A stretch of DNA of 64,000 bases from UMGS1696 sp964430105 (GTDB lineage Bacteria > Bacillota > Clostridia > Oscillospirales > CAG-272), in contig CAYSEF010000003.1 of NCBI GenBank assembly GCA_964430105.1, positions 1 to 64,000 of the forward strand. Reading direction: 5' to 3'. Below the pieces are notes generated by a model, which worked only from the letters and a program-made list of their open reading frames with translations, had not been told where the DNA came from and searched no databases. Positions 35,905-44,954 of this stretch are shown one piece after another. A program made the translations under genes and the position numbers. Position 1 is the stretch's first letter. The number at the start of each line of letters is the position of its first letter.

Positions 35905-38298
35905 CTACATTCCCGCCAGAACTTTTTTCATAGCTTCGCTCTGGAGTGTAAACAGCTTGTAATATACGCCGCCCTTTGCGAGAAGTTCTTCCGGCGGACC
36001 TTCTTCTGCGATCTCACCGTTTTCAATTACGAAGAGATAGTTGCAGTCCTTGAGAGTAGAGAGTCTGTGTGCGATAGTGATACAGGTACGTCCTTCAACG
36101 AGCTTTGCAAGTGCCTCACCGATAAGACGTTCTGTTTCTGTGTCCATAGCCGCTGTAGCTTCGTCAAGAATAAGAATAGACGGAGACATCAGCAATGCAC
36201 GTGCGATAGATACACGCTGTCTTTCACCACCGGAGAGAGAACGTGAGCCGGTACCGACTTCTGTTTCATAGCCTTCGGGAAGACGAACGATAAAGTCATG
36301 TGCATTTGCGGCTTTAGCGGCAGCTATAACTTCTTCCATAGTAGCATCGGGACGAGCATAACGGATATTGTCTGCGATAGTACCACGGAACAGGAATATT
36401 TCCTGTGAAACGATAGCCATATTCTTACGAATAGAGGACATCTTGATTTTCTTTACGTCAGTGCCATCGACTTTGATAGTACCGGAGATAGGGTCATACA
36501 TACGCGTGATAAGGTTAACGATAGTACTCTTACCGGAGCCGGTATGACCTACAAGACCGATATTATCACCGGCGTGGATCTTGATAGTAACATCCTTGAG
36601 GATAGGACGATTCGGGTTATAGTGGAAAGATACGTTGTCGAAGTCGATATCGCCCTTGAATTCGTCTATTGCGACAGCATCGGGAGAGTCCATTACTTCC
36701 GGAACCTGGTCAAGAACCTCAAACATACGCTGAGCTGCGTTGATAGTATCTGTTATAAGGTTTGTGAAGGTAGAGAAGAACTGGAGAGGGCCGAATATCA
36801 TGCCGATATAACCGAGATATGTGGTAAATTCACCATATGTCATATGCTCGCCCATTACCTGAAGACCACCAAAGCCCCAGATCATCTGCGAAGAAATACC
36901 GATAAGGAGACTTACTACAGGGAAGATCGTCAGGGATGTGATGTTTACTCTCAGGTTGGCGTTATATAGACGCTGTGAGTACTTATAGAATCTGTGTGTT
37001 TCCTCTGCTTCCTTAGCGAATGCTTTAACAACACGCACACCGTTCAGCGAGTCATTAAGCATTGATGTCATTGAAGAAGAAGCACGCCACTGCTTAGTAA
37101 ACATTCTCCAAAGACGAGGGAGCATTACACGGAAGATAACAATTATTATCGGAACCGGTATAAATACGATAAGTGTCATTTTCCAGTTCAAATAGAACAG
37201 GAAGAACGTCAAACCGATGAAGTTCAGTACGTTGATGACAAAGTTTGGAATACCGTCTATGTAAAAGCTACGGATACGTTCAGCATCGTAGTTTACTCTG
37301 TTGATAAGACGACCTGTGCTGTTGTTGTTGAAGTAGGAAAGCGAAAGTGACATCATCGAATCGAAGATATCCTGCTTCATCTGCTTCATCATTCTGTTTG
37401 AAAGCTTTGCGTTTGCACGGTTTTGCAGAATACTGATACCAAGTGATACAAGCGCAAGGAGTACGATAACGGAGAGAACGATAAACAGCTTTCCGACGGT
37501 GTGCCATTTACCTTCAACCGCAATTACATTATCATAGAGTATTTCACCGTTGATAATAGGGTTTAAAAGCGATACAGCGGACGATGCAACCATGCAGAGG
37601 AGAACGATGACTACCTGCATTTTATATGGAACAAGGTATTCAAGAAGTCTCTTGATTATTGCACCCTGCTTATGGCAGTGAGTGCATACTCTGCGGTATT
37701 GATTTTCGTAGACCTGACCGCATTTGGGACATTTTGCATTGAATTGATCGAATATCTGGTCGTCATCAGTGATGTCATCACCACGCAGGAAGCGTTCGAT
37801 AAGCTCACAGAAAGCGAACAGCTTTTGACGTTTGGCATTGGTGCAGTAGGCTTTGATCTCAGTGACTGCGCCTTCATTCCAATTTGCGAATATTTTTTCT
37901 CTTTCTTCTCTTTCCAGCTCCTTGTCAACCTCGGGTCGCAAAGTATCGTGCTTCAAAACAAGAAGTCTGTTTGAAGACATACATGTGTCAACTGTCAAGT
38001 CGGAATAATAATCGAGAGAAAAGCTGCCATAATATTTGGCTTGCTTAGCGTCGGGCACTTTGCCGAAATCATCTAGGTTTTGATGTCCGGAGGAGTGCTT
38101 CTTCTGAGGGATGGAGTCTGTGTCTGCGAGAATCTGATGAACAGTGCGCGTAGCCTTTTCGTATACGAGCCATGCTTCACCATAGTTTCCGTCGAAATCC
38201 AGATCCATTCGTACTGCGACCGACATATCGTCAAGACTTAAGCCTTTATCGACAAGTGCGGCAGCAGCTGCTTCTGATAATTTGTCAAGCGGAAGCAT
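35905..38298 (-). CDS. ABC exporter half-transporter with N-terminal domain and zinc ribbon
   Basis: A 797-residue ABC exporter, partner of the protein at 32803. A soluble N-terminal region (about 1-185) is followed by a four-cysteine ribbon (Cys190, Cys193, Cys205, Cys208), six membrane helices (about 215-515) and an ATPase domain with GHTGSGKS, LSGGERQR and LILDEATAAMD. Both partners have complete ATPase motifs, so there is no obvious degenerate site. It is first in the three-gene operon. The ATG is the only good start, although the AAAGGA site lies about 12 bases upstream. Confidence 0.9.
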   Translation of the reverse strand: MLPLDKLSEAAAAALVDKGLSLDDMSVAVRMDLDFDGNYGEAWLVYEKATRTVHQILADTDSIPQKKHSSGHQNLDDFGKVPDAKQAKYYGSFSLDYYSDLTVDTCMSSNRLLVLKHDTLRPEVDKELEREEREKIFANWNEGAVTEIKAYCTNAKRQKLFAFCELIERFLRGDDITDDDQIFDQFNAKCPKCGQVYENQYRRVCTHCHKQGAIIKRLLEYLVPYKMQVVIVLLCMVASSAVSLLNPIINGEILYDNVIAVEGKWHTVGKLFIVLSVIVLLALVSLGISILQNRANAKLSNRMMKQMKQDIFDSMMSLSLSYFNNNSTGRLINRVNYDAERIRSFYIDGIPNFVINVLNFIGLTFFLFYLNWKMTLIVFIPVPIIIVIFRVMLPRLWRMFTKQWRASSSMTSMLNDSLNGVRVVKAFAKEAEETHRFYKYSQRLYNANLRVNITSLTIFPVVSLLIGISSQMIWGFGGLQVMGEHMTYGEFTTYLGYIGMIFGPLQFFSTFTNLITDTINAAQRMFEVLDQVPEVMDSPDAVAIDEFKGDIDFDNVSFHYNPNRPILKDVTIKIHAGDNIGLVGHTGSGKSTIVNLITRMYDPISGTIKVDGTDVKKIKMSSIRKNMAIVSQEIFLFRGTIADNIRYARPDATMEEVIAAAKAANAHDFIVRLPEGYETEVGTGSRSLSGGERQRVSIARALLMSPSILILDEATAAMDTETERLIGEALAKLVEGRTCITIAHRLSTLKDCNYLFVIENGEIAEEGPPEELLAKGGVYYKLFTLQSEAMKKVLAGM

Positions 38299-38326
38299 AA
38301 GTTGTCACATTCCTTTCCTGGAATTT

Positions 38327-38679
38327 TACCTATAGCCACGAGGCAAAGGTATAGATAAATTCACCCGATGAGCAGAAAATTTTGTAGATAGCTCCTGACG
38401 GGAAATTTATGGGACAGTTTATATAAATAATTAAAAAATTTAAAATTACCTATACACACTGCCAAGCTTTTGTGTTATAATTTACATAGTGATATTCACT
38501 ATATAGGTCAGTGAGAACCACTATATCAATTAACTGTAAATTAACAGTCACTTAATAATAACTTGTATTCACGGGAATTGCAATACTTTTCATAAAATTA
38601 TTAAAAAATCGGCAGATTATACAAACAATATATTGCAATTTAGGATATAATGTATTTTTGATTCAAAAAAGAGGGTTAT
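38327..38679. promoter_or_regulatory. Control region with inverted repeats upstream of the ABC operon
   Basis: Between two divergent genes, with no gene in it. A plus-strand promoter candidate is TACACA (38453-38458), a 17-base spacer and TATAAT (38476-38481). A near-perfect inverted repeat, ATAGTGA-TAT-TCACTAT (38486-38502), sits exactly at the predicted start. It is followed by an imperfect ATATAGGT/ACCACTATAT repeat (38501-38525). The rest is AT-rich. An operator for a GntR- or TetR-like repressor is plausible but unproven. Confidence 0.45.
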
Positions 38680-39027
38680 ATGCTTAAAAAAGGAAAACAC
38701 TGGACAAAAAGCAAGAATCCGGAGAGTAAACGATATAAGCGTGATCTTGCGAATTATCTTGATGGCAGACATCTCAAATGTGTAACTGAACGAATAAACG
38801 GAATTGAAGAGGTAGTTGGTAAATCCGGCGCGATAATCAAGAAAGAGGACGAGCTTATTATATATGCAAGTCAGGATGTGCTGATGAGAACCAAGATAGA
38901 CGATCTTCATGCATGGGAACTCTTATCTCTTGAAGGAGTTGTAATAACTGCAAATGATATAGAGCATGGCGGAGAAGAAAGATCTATAATTGCGTATTAC
39001 AGTTACTATAGGGAGCTGGAGGATTAG
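38680..39027 (+). CDS. Small protein of unknown function
   Basis: A 115-residue protein I do not recognise. The first 25 residues are strongly basic (KKGKHWTKSKNPESKRYKRD). The remainder is mixed alpha/beta with alternating strands (ERINGIEEVVGKSGAIIKKE, ELIIYASQDVLM), a LHAWELLSLEGVVI segment and a Tyr-rich end. No signal peptide or membrane helix is visible. The ATG has GAGGG four bases upstream, and codon use looks like its neighbours, so it is probably a real gene. It precedes rluA-like by 85 bases. Confidence 0.65.
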   Translation: MLKKGKHWTKSKNPESKRYKRDLANYLDGRHLKCVTERINGIEEVVGKSGAIIKKEDELIIYASQDVLMRTKIDDLHAWELLSLEGVVITANDIEHGGEERSIIAYYSYYRELED

Positions 39028-39112
39028 AGCGCATATTATAACGTGTGTCTGCTGAATTATACAAGAAACAGCGACACATGAAATACAGTATTTCTCTACG
39101 AAAGACAGATAA

Positions 39113-40090
39113 ATGGATATAATCATAAACAATAACTATGAGGGTAAACTAATCCGTGAGGTACTGAAAAATGACCTCGGTTATTCTATTACTCTCATCA
39201 AAAAACTAAAATTTTCCCCCGATGGTATAAAAGTCAATGGCGAATGGGTCACTGTTAGATACGAACTCAAATCGGGTGATGTTCTTTCTCTTGCGGTTGA
39301 AGATAAGCCTGAGGATGTAAGTCCGTATATCATACCGATCGATTTGCCTCTTGAGGTGATTTATGAGGACGAATTTGTTACGGCTGTAAATAAACCTTAT
39401 AATATGCCGTCGCATCCGTCGCATGGGCATAGACTTGATACGGTCGCAAATGCACTTGCATACCGATATTCAGATAAAACCTACGTTTTTCGTCCGGTAA
39501 ATCGCCTTGATCGTGATACAAGCGGATGTATGCTCACAGCAAATGCAAAGGATGCTTCTTATAGAATGTACACTGCAATGGTTGACGGAAAGATAAGAAA
39601 AACCTACCTTGCTGTGCTTGACGGAATCCCAAAAATGCGTGAAGGTGTGCTGTTTTCGTATATGCACAGGCGTTGCGAAAGTATTATAGAGAGGGAAGAA
39701 TGTTCACCCGATATTGCCGATGCAAAGCCTGCTGTGACAGCTTATAGAGTTCTTGCGGACAATGGCAAAGAGGCTCTTGTTGTTGCATCACCTATCACAG
39801 GACGTACACACCAGCTAAGGCTGCATTTTCTTGGACAAGGCTGTCCCATTACAGGTGATTCTCTTTACGGAAATGAAAGTCCGAATATCGAGCGACACGC
39901 ACTTCATTCGTGGAAAACCTCGTTTCCTCATCCGCAAAGTGGCGAGCTTATCTCGGTCACCGCACCTATTCCGGCAGATATTTCATCTTTAATGGACGCT
40001 GTCGGCTTGAAGCTGCCTGAGAATGAAGAGCTTTTTGATATTTCCGACCTCATTGAAGAAGCAAAAAAAATAAAGGTAACAGATAAATGA
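39113..40090 (+). CDS. RluA-family pseudouridine synthase
   Basis: A 325-residue RNA-modifying enzyme. An N-terminal S4-like RNA-binding domain (about 10-65) precedes the catalytic domain with the motif NRLDRDTSG (Asp133) and the later SPITGRTHQLRLHF block. RluD and YlyB-type proteins modify 23S rRNA or tRNA uridines; which site is used here is not determinable. Its last four bases overlap the start of the next gene (ATGA). The Shine-Dalgarno is weak. Confidence 0.9.
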   Translation: MDIIINNNYEGKLIREVLKNDLGYSITLIKKLKFSPDGIKVNGEWVTVRYELKSGDVLSLAVEDKPEDVSPYIIPIDLPLEVIYEDEFVTAVNKPYNMPSHPSHGHRLDTVANALAYRYSDKTYVFRPVNRLDRDTSGCMLTANAKDASYRMYTAMVDGKIRKTYLAVLDGIPKMREGVLFSYMHRRCESIIEREECSPDIADAKPAVTAYRVLADNGKEALVVASPITGRTHQLRLHFLGQGCPITGDSLYGNESPNIERHALHSWKTSFPHPQSGELISVTAPIPADISSLMDAVGLKLPENEELFDISDLIEEAKKIKVTDK

Positions 40091-41196
40091 ATCGAATTTT
40101 ACGAAAGATAAACAGATATATCCCGGCGTTTTCGATGGTGGTGATAATACTCGCAGTTGTTGCGCTTGGCGTGAACATTGCGTATATCATAAACACACCG
40201 TTCGCTGATTTTTTTAATATTAACATATCCCAGCCATTGCGTTCCATGATGGCTCATCTTACAGGATGGTTCGGTTTTTCGCTTGCAGAGCTTGTCGTTC
40301 TTGGAAGTCCGGTCATCCTTGTTGCCATTATCACCGTAAGCGTTAGAAAAGCATCGCGTGGAAACAGATATTTCATTCGCTGTATCGTTGGAATATTGTC
40401 CGTCGCTTTACTGCTTTATGTTATGTTTGTTTTCAATTTTGGTGCAGGCTACAGAACCACGACTATTGATAATAAGCTTGAAATCGACAGACAGGACGTT
40501 TCGGCAGAGGATCTTTATGATACAATGAATATCGTTGTCGGTAAGCTGAATGAGCTTGCAGATGATGTTATGTTTGTTCAGGGGAAAGGCTCGGTAAGAC
40601 CGTTTTCACATGATAAAACTGTGGAGCTTTGCATTGATTCTTATGCGAAGCTTGCGGATGAATACGATTTTATACCAAAGCTTGATGTTCCTGTAAAGCA
40701 GATCGTTTCGTCACCGTTTATGACCTATACTCATATTTCAGGCGTTTATACCTTCTTTACAGGAGAGTCGAATCTCAATACAAATTATCCTTATTTTGTC
40801 AATGTATATACAACTGCTCACGAAATGGCACATCAGAGAGGTATAGCACGAGAAAATGAAGCGAATTTTATGGCATATCTCGTGTGCATTACATCGGATG
40901 ATCCGTATATGCAGTATGCAGGCTATCTCAATATGTACGAATATCTTGCATCTCCGCTGTATAGTGCTTCGCCAACTCTTTATGGTAAAGCTATTCGAGA
41001 GCTTAACGGACTTGTAAGATATGATCTCGAATGCTACAGTGCGTTTTTTGATAAATACCGTGATAATGTAGCGGCAGACGTGAGTGATACTGTTAATAAT
41101 ACTTATCTTACCATGCAGGGAACTGAAGGTTCAAAAAGCTACGGTATGGTGGTCGATCTTGTAGTGGCTTATCATAAAGCTGTAGCAGAACATTAA
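40087..41196 (+). CDS. DUF3810-family membrane metalloprotease-like protein
   Basis: A 369-residue protein with three N-terminal membrane helices (about 13-36, 62-85 and 98-118) and a large outer domain. The domain carries a zincin-like HExxH motif (His245-Glu246-Met-Ala-His249 in TTAHEMAHQRG) and a downstream Glu (ENEANFMAY, about 258) as a plausible third ligand. The DUF3810 family is uncharacterised. The motif suggests zinc-dependent peptidase activity at the outer membrane face. Translation is probably coupled to the RluA gene by the ATGA overlap. Confidence 0.8.
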   Translation: MNRILRKINRYIPAFSMVVIILAVVALGVNIAYIINTPFADFFNINISQPLRSMMAHLTGWFGFSLAELVVLGSPVILVAIITVSVRKASRGNRYFIRCIVGILSVALLLYVMFVFNFGAGYRTTTIDNKLEIDRQDVSAEDLYDTMNIVVGKLNELADDVMFVQGKGSVRPFSHDKTVELCIDSYAKLADEYDFIPKLDVPVKQIVSSPFMTYTHISGVYTFFTGESNLNTNYPYFVNVYTTAHEMAHQRGIARENEANFMAYLVCITSDDPYMQYAGYLNMYEYLASPLYSASPTLYGKAIRELNGLVRYDLECYSAFFDKYRDNVAADVSDTVNNTYLTMQGTEGSKSYGMVVDLVVAYHKAVAEH

Positions 41197-41246
41197 GCTG
41201 TCATATAATTAATTGAAGGATATTGATCACAAATGGGGGAGAAAAC

Positions 41247-42308
41247 ATGAAAAAGCTGTGTTTTATCATAGCAATTATGCTCGTGATGTCTTTTGCTTTG
41301 CCGATATCCGCAGCCGTAGAAGATATTCCGTCATTGTTTGCGGGAGATGAAGAATGGTATAAGGATTCGGTTTCTCCTTTGGTTATTCGTGACGATGTAT
41401 GCTATATTCCGGTTGAGCTGTGTTCAATGTTTGATTATATCAGCGTTACTACTCCGCGTGAGGATAATCTTCTCATACACAACACAAATACAGGTGCATA
41501 TATTTCGGTGCTGTTTTCCGATAGATCCGCTGCCGCAAACAGTGTGATAATTGATGATGTTTCTGTTTTCCGTGATTCAGGTATGTTCTATGTGGATGCG
41601 GAGCTTGTTGCAGAATCTGTAGGTTTGACTTTGGAAAAATATGTAGCTGATTCCGGTGAGATAACGCTGAGATTGTCCGATAACAACAGCATATTTACAA
41701 TGGAAGAGCTGATAGAGTCGTATTTTCCTGACGATGATCTTGAAAATGTTGATGACAGCCTTGATAATGTCGTAGAGATTCCATCGTATAACGGAAAGCT
41801 TAAAAGAATATATGTGGTATGCAAATCGCCAAAGTCCGAAAATACCATGTTTTCAGCACAGAAAAATTGCGAACTTTACGGAATAGGTTATACATGGTTT
41901 CTCGATCAGGATAATACAGTTGACGATATCCTTACTGCATATACTGACGGTGAATACGGAATAGTTGCTGATAATACAGATGACATTGATTCACTGAACG
42001 AGAAAATTTCGCTTTACACACGAAGAAAAACACATTTTACGCTTACGACCGGTGATGAAGCAGAGGATAAACTTTTAACGGAAGCAGGATATATTCCAAT
42101 CAAACCCGATTTTACAGTAAATGGAGCAAGCTCTCCTGACACAATGCTGGTAGATATTTTGAATTATATCGGTAAAGCGGGAAGCTGTATTTTGTATCTT
42201 GAAGATTGCTGGAACAGTGAGCGTATGGTAATTCTTTTGGATGAGATAGACAATGAGCTGTATCGAACATCAAATCTTTCAGATACGGCTGTGAATGGCA
42301 TAGAATGA
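41247..42308 (+). CDS. Secreted protein with copper-amine-oxidase-like and degenerate deacetylase-like regions
   Basis: A 353-residue exported protein with a signal peptide (1-22, ending ISAA). Residues about 25-150 resemble a copper amine oxidase N-terminal wall-binding domain (SPLVIRDDVCYIPVELC and GMFYVDAELVAESVGLTLE). Residues about 190-330 run like a NodB deacetylase (LKRIYVVCKSPKSENTMFSA, YGIGYTWFLDQ) but lack the TFDDGP and His metal ligands. It would therefore be non-catalytic if the relation is real. The start ATG has GGGGAG upstream. It directly precedes walR by 27 bases. Confidence 0.6.
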   Translation: MKKLCFIIAIMLVMSFALPISAAVEDIPSLFAGDEEWYKDSVSPLVIRDDVCYIPVELCSMFDYISVTTPREDNLLIHNTNTGAYISVLFSDRSAAANSVIIDDVSVFRDSGMFYVDAELVAESVGLTLEKYVADSGEITLRLSDNNSIFTMEELIESYFPDDDLENVDDSLDNVVEIPSYNGKLKRIYVVCKSPKSENTMFSAQKNCELYGIGYTWFLDQDNTVDDILTAYTDGEYGIVADNTDDIDSLNEKISLYTRRKTHFTLTTGDEAEDKLLTEAGYIPIKPDFTVNGASSPDTMLVDILNYIGKAGSCILYLEDCWNSERMVILLDEIDNELYRTSNLSDTAVNGIE

Positions 42309-42335
42309 TATAAACGAAGTAATGGAGTATTAGAT

Positions 42336-43043
42336 ATGGAAGCAAAGAAGAAGATACTTGTTGTCGAAGATGAAAAAAATATAGCGCAGGTACTTGCGTA
42401 TAATATAAAAAAGGAAGGCTATGATTGCGATATCGCATATGACGGTGAAGCAGGCCTTGAAAAAGCACTGTCGGGTGGATTCGATCTTATTCTGCTTGAC
42501 ATAATGCTCCCGAAAATGACGGGATTTGAAGTGTGCGAAAGAATCAGATATAAAAGCCAGGTTCCGATAATTTTTGTAACTGCACGAGAGGAAGAAAAGG
42601 ATAAGATACTCGGACTTGAAACAGGTGCCGACGATTATGTGACAAAGCCGTTCTCCTTCCGTGAGCTTATTTCAAGAATACGTGCAAATATCCGAAGATC
42701 ATCGGGAGAAGTCGTAACTGAAAAGCAGACTAAATCCGAAAAGATAGTGATAGGAGAGCTTGAAATAGATACCGACCATTATTCGGTTACAAAAGCAGGC
42801 GAACCGATAGAGCTTTCAAAGAAGGATTATGACCTTATTCTTTATCTTGCAGAAAATGTCGGAAAGGCATATTCTCGTAAGGAACTGCTCGAAAAGATAT
42901 GGGGATACGATAATTACTATGGAGATATCCGTACCGTTGACGTAACTGTGAGCAGAATACGAAAGAAGATAGAAGCCGACCCTGCAAGACCTGAATATCT
43001 GAAAACAAAGCATGGCGTAGGCTATTTCCTCTGCGAAAGATGA
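42336..43043 (+). CDS. walR: WalR-like response regulator
   Basis: A 235-residue OmpR/PhoB-type regulator. The receiver domain (1-120) has acidic residues Glu11/Asp12, phospho-acceptor Asp55 (LILLDIMLPKMTG), Thr in VTAREEE and Lys in VTKPFSFREL. A winged-helix DNA-binding domain (about 135-235) follows. It is followed by a PAS-HAMP kinase and by YycH- and YycI-like genes, the arrangement of the essential WalRK system that controls cell-wall hydrolases in Firmicutes. The usual walJ and htrA genes are absent here. Confidence 0.88.
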   Translation: MEAKKKILVVEDEKNIAQVLAYNIKKEGYDCDIAYDGEAGLEKALSGGFDLILLDIMLPKMTGFEVCERIRYKSQVPIIFVTAREEEKDKILGLETGADDYVTKPFSFRELISRIRANIRRSSGEVVTEKQTKSEKIVIGELEIDTDHYSVTKAGEPIELSKKDYDLILYLAENVGKAYSRKELLEKIWGYDNYYGDIRTVDVTVSRIRKKIEADPARPEYLKTKHGVGYFLCER

Positions 43044-43091
43044 TTTTTCGATAAAGTCATCGCAAAATTCAAAACGGACACGACATAAATT

Positions 43092-44924
43092 ATGTTAAAA
43101 AGCTTATATTTTAAAATCGTTCTTATCCTCCTTATTTTCATTATCGCCGTTATGTGTGCGGTAGGAGCGATACTTATGAACGGTGTAACTTCGTTCTATG
43201 TTGACGATTTTACAGAACAGATGACAGAATGCTTCGATAGTGGCGGTCTTTTGATGATGGATTTACGGCAGGCTGCTCATAACGATTCTCCTGCATCCGA
43301 AATGAAAAATGTGCTTGCATCCTACAGCAGTATTCTCGGTATCGATGGATATAGAAATTATTATGTTCTTAATACCGACGGTGAAATGCTTGCAGGCTCT
43401 GACGTTGTACTCGGTGCCGATCTTATCGTAACTCCAAATATTCTTTCTGCAATAGCAGGTGCGGGAGAAAATATTTCGTCCGGTGGTATGGAATATTCAG
43501 ACTGGGCAGTTCGTATACCGGTAACTCAGCTTCCCGAGGAAGATTGCATAGTTTATATTAAAGATTCACTTGAGGAAATGCGTCAGCTTAATACAGTGCT
43601 GTTTTCTATCATTCTTCAAGCTATGGTTATTGGTATTCTTATTGCAGTGCTGTTGTCGTTTTTCCTTGCAAAATCAATATCATCACCTCTGCAAAGCTTG
43701 ACTTACGGTACACAGCTCGTTGCATCGGGTGAATTCAGCTATGAGATCGAAGTAAATTCAGCCGACGAAATAGGTGTGCTTGCAGAAAACTTCAATTACA
43801 TGAGAGATAGACTGCGTACTACAATCGAAGAAGTAAACGGTGAACGTGAAAAGCTCGATACGGTACTGTCATGTATGAAAGATGCTGTGCTTGCGTTTAC
43901 AGCGAATGGTACAGTGCTTCATTCAAATAACTCAGCGTATGAGCTGTTCGGAGATGAGCTTTCGATGGGTGCATTGACTCTCGAAAAATGCTTTGAGGTG
44001 CTTGATATTCCGCTTACTATCGACGGAAGTACGGTACGCCTTACATCACCTGATGCAGCAGTCGAAAATACCAGAGATGGTTTTATTTTCCGTGACAGAA
44101 TCGCAGGAAATCATGTATTTGACGTCAGCTTTGCGGTAATTCGCTATGTTGAAGCTAAAAAACAGGCGGCAGGCTGTGTTATTATCATTCATGATGTTAC
44201 AGGACGATACGAACTTGATGAAAGTCGCAGAGAATTTGTTGCAAATGTATCGCATGAGCTGAAAACACCTCTTGCAGCCATCAAGCTGACAACTGAAACT
44301 GTGCGAAGCGATCCGGAAATGGATGTTGAAATGCGTGACTATTTTCTTGACCTTGTTCTGTCGGAAAGCGATCGTATGACAAGAATAGTGCAGGATCTTC
44401 TTGTCCTTTCACGCCTTGACAGTAAACAAACCAGATGGGAAATAGAAACATTTGATCTTAAAGCATCGGTTAGACATTTGTGCGAGGTTATGCGTAAGGA
44501 TCTTGATGCACGAGGTCATAAAATAACGCTGGGATGCGATAAAGAGCTTCCGCAGATAACAGCAGACAAACAGCGAATAGAGCAGGTTGTTCTGAATATC
44601 ATGTCAAATGCGATAAAATATACTCCCGACGGCGGAAAAATAGATATAAAAATATCGCAGAATACTTCTGCAAAAACAGTTGTACTTGCGATAAGAGATA
44701 ACGGTATCGGTATCCCTAAAGAGGATATGAGTCACTTGTTTGAGAGATTTTACCGTGTTGAGAAATCACGAACACAGGATGCTGGCGGTACGGGTCTTGG
44801 ACTTGCTATTGCAAAAGAGATTGTCGAGGCTCATGGTGGTAAAATAGCTATAGACAGTAGGCTCAATGAGGGTACAACAGTGGTAGTTGAACTGCCGATT
44901 GAATGTAAACTGAAAAACGAGTGA
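43092..44924 (+). CDS. walK: WalK-like sensor histidine kinase
   Basis: A 610-residue membrane kinase. Transmembrane helices at about 9-29 and 168-193 flank an extracellular sensor domain of about 140 residues. A HAMP domain (about 194-248), a PAS domain (about 255-370), a HisKA domain with phospho-acceptor His388 (VANVSHELKTPLAA) and an ATPase domain (NAIKYTPDGG, DNGIGIPKED, GGTGLGLAIAKE) follow. This matches the WalK architecture. It lies 48 bases after walR. The signal sensed is presumably a cell-wall state, by analogy. Confidence 0.88.
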   Translation: MLKSLYFKIVLILLIFIIAVMCAVGAILMNGVTSFYVDDFTEQMTECFDSGGLLMMDLRQAAHNDSPASEMKNVLASYSSILGIDGYRNYYVLNTDGEMLAGSDVVLGADLIVTPNILSAIAGAGENISSGGMEYSDWAVRIPVTQLPEEDCIVYIKDSLEEMRQLNTVLFSIILQAMVIGILIAVLLSFFLAKSISSPLQSLTYGTQLVASGEFSYEIEVNSADEIGVLAENFNYMRDRLRTTIEEVNGEREKLDTVLSCMKDAVLAFTANGTVLHSNNSAYELFGDELSMGALTLEKCFEVLDIPLTIDGSTVRLTSPDAAVENTRDGFIFRDRIAGNHVFDVSFAVIRYVEAKKQAAGCVIIIHDVTGRYELDESRREFVANVSHELKTPLAAIKLTTETVRSDPEMDVEMRDYFLDLVLSESDRMTRIVQDLLVLSRLDSKQTRWEIETFDLKASVRHLCEVMRKDLDARGHKITLGCDKELPQITADKQRIEQVVLNIMSNAIKYTPDGGKIDIKISQNTSAKTVVLAIRDNGIGIPKEDMSHLFERFYRVEKSRTQDAGGTGLGLAIAKEIVEAHGGKIAIDSRLNEGTTVVVELPIECKLKNE

Positions 44925-44954
44925 TATTGCAAAAACACAAACAGGAGTCTGTAA

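Noticed and set aside
38680..39027. YabP/YqfC-type sporulation protein
   Set aside because: Size and strand-rich look are similar, but the order of conserved motifs does not match; left as unknown.
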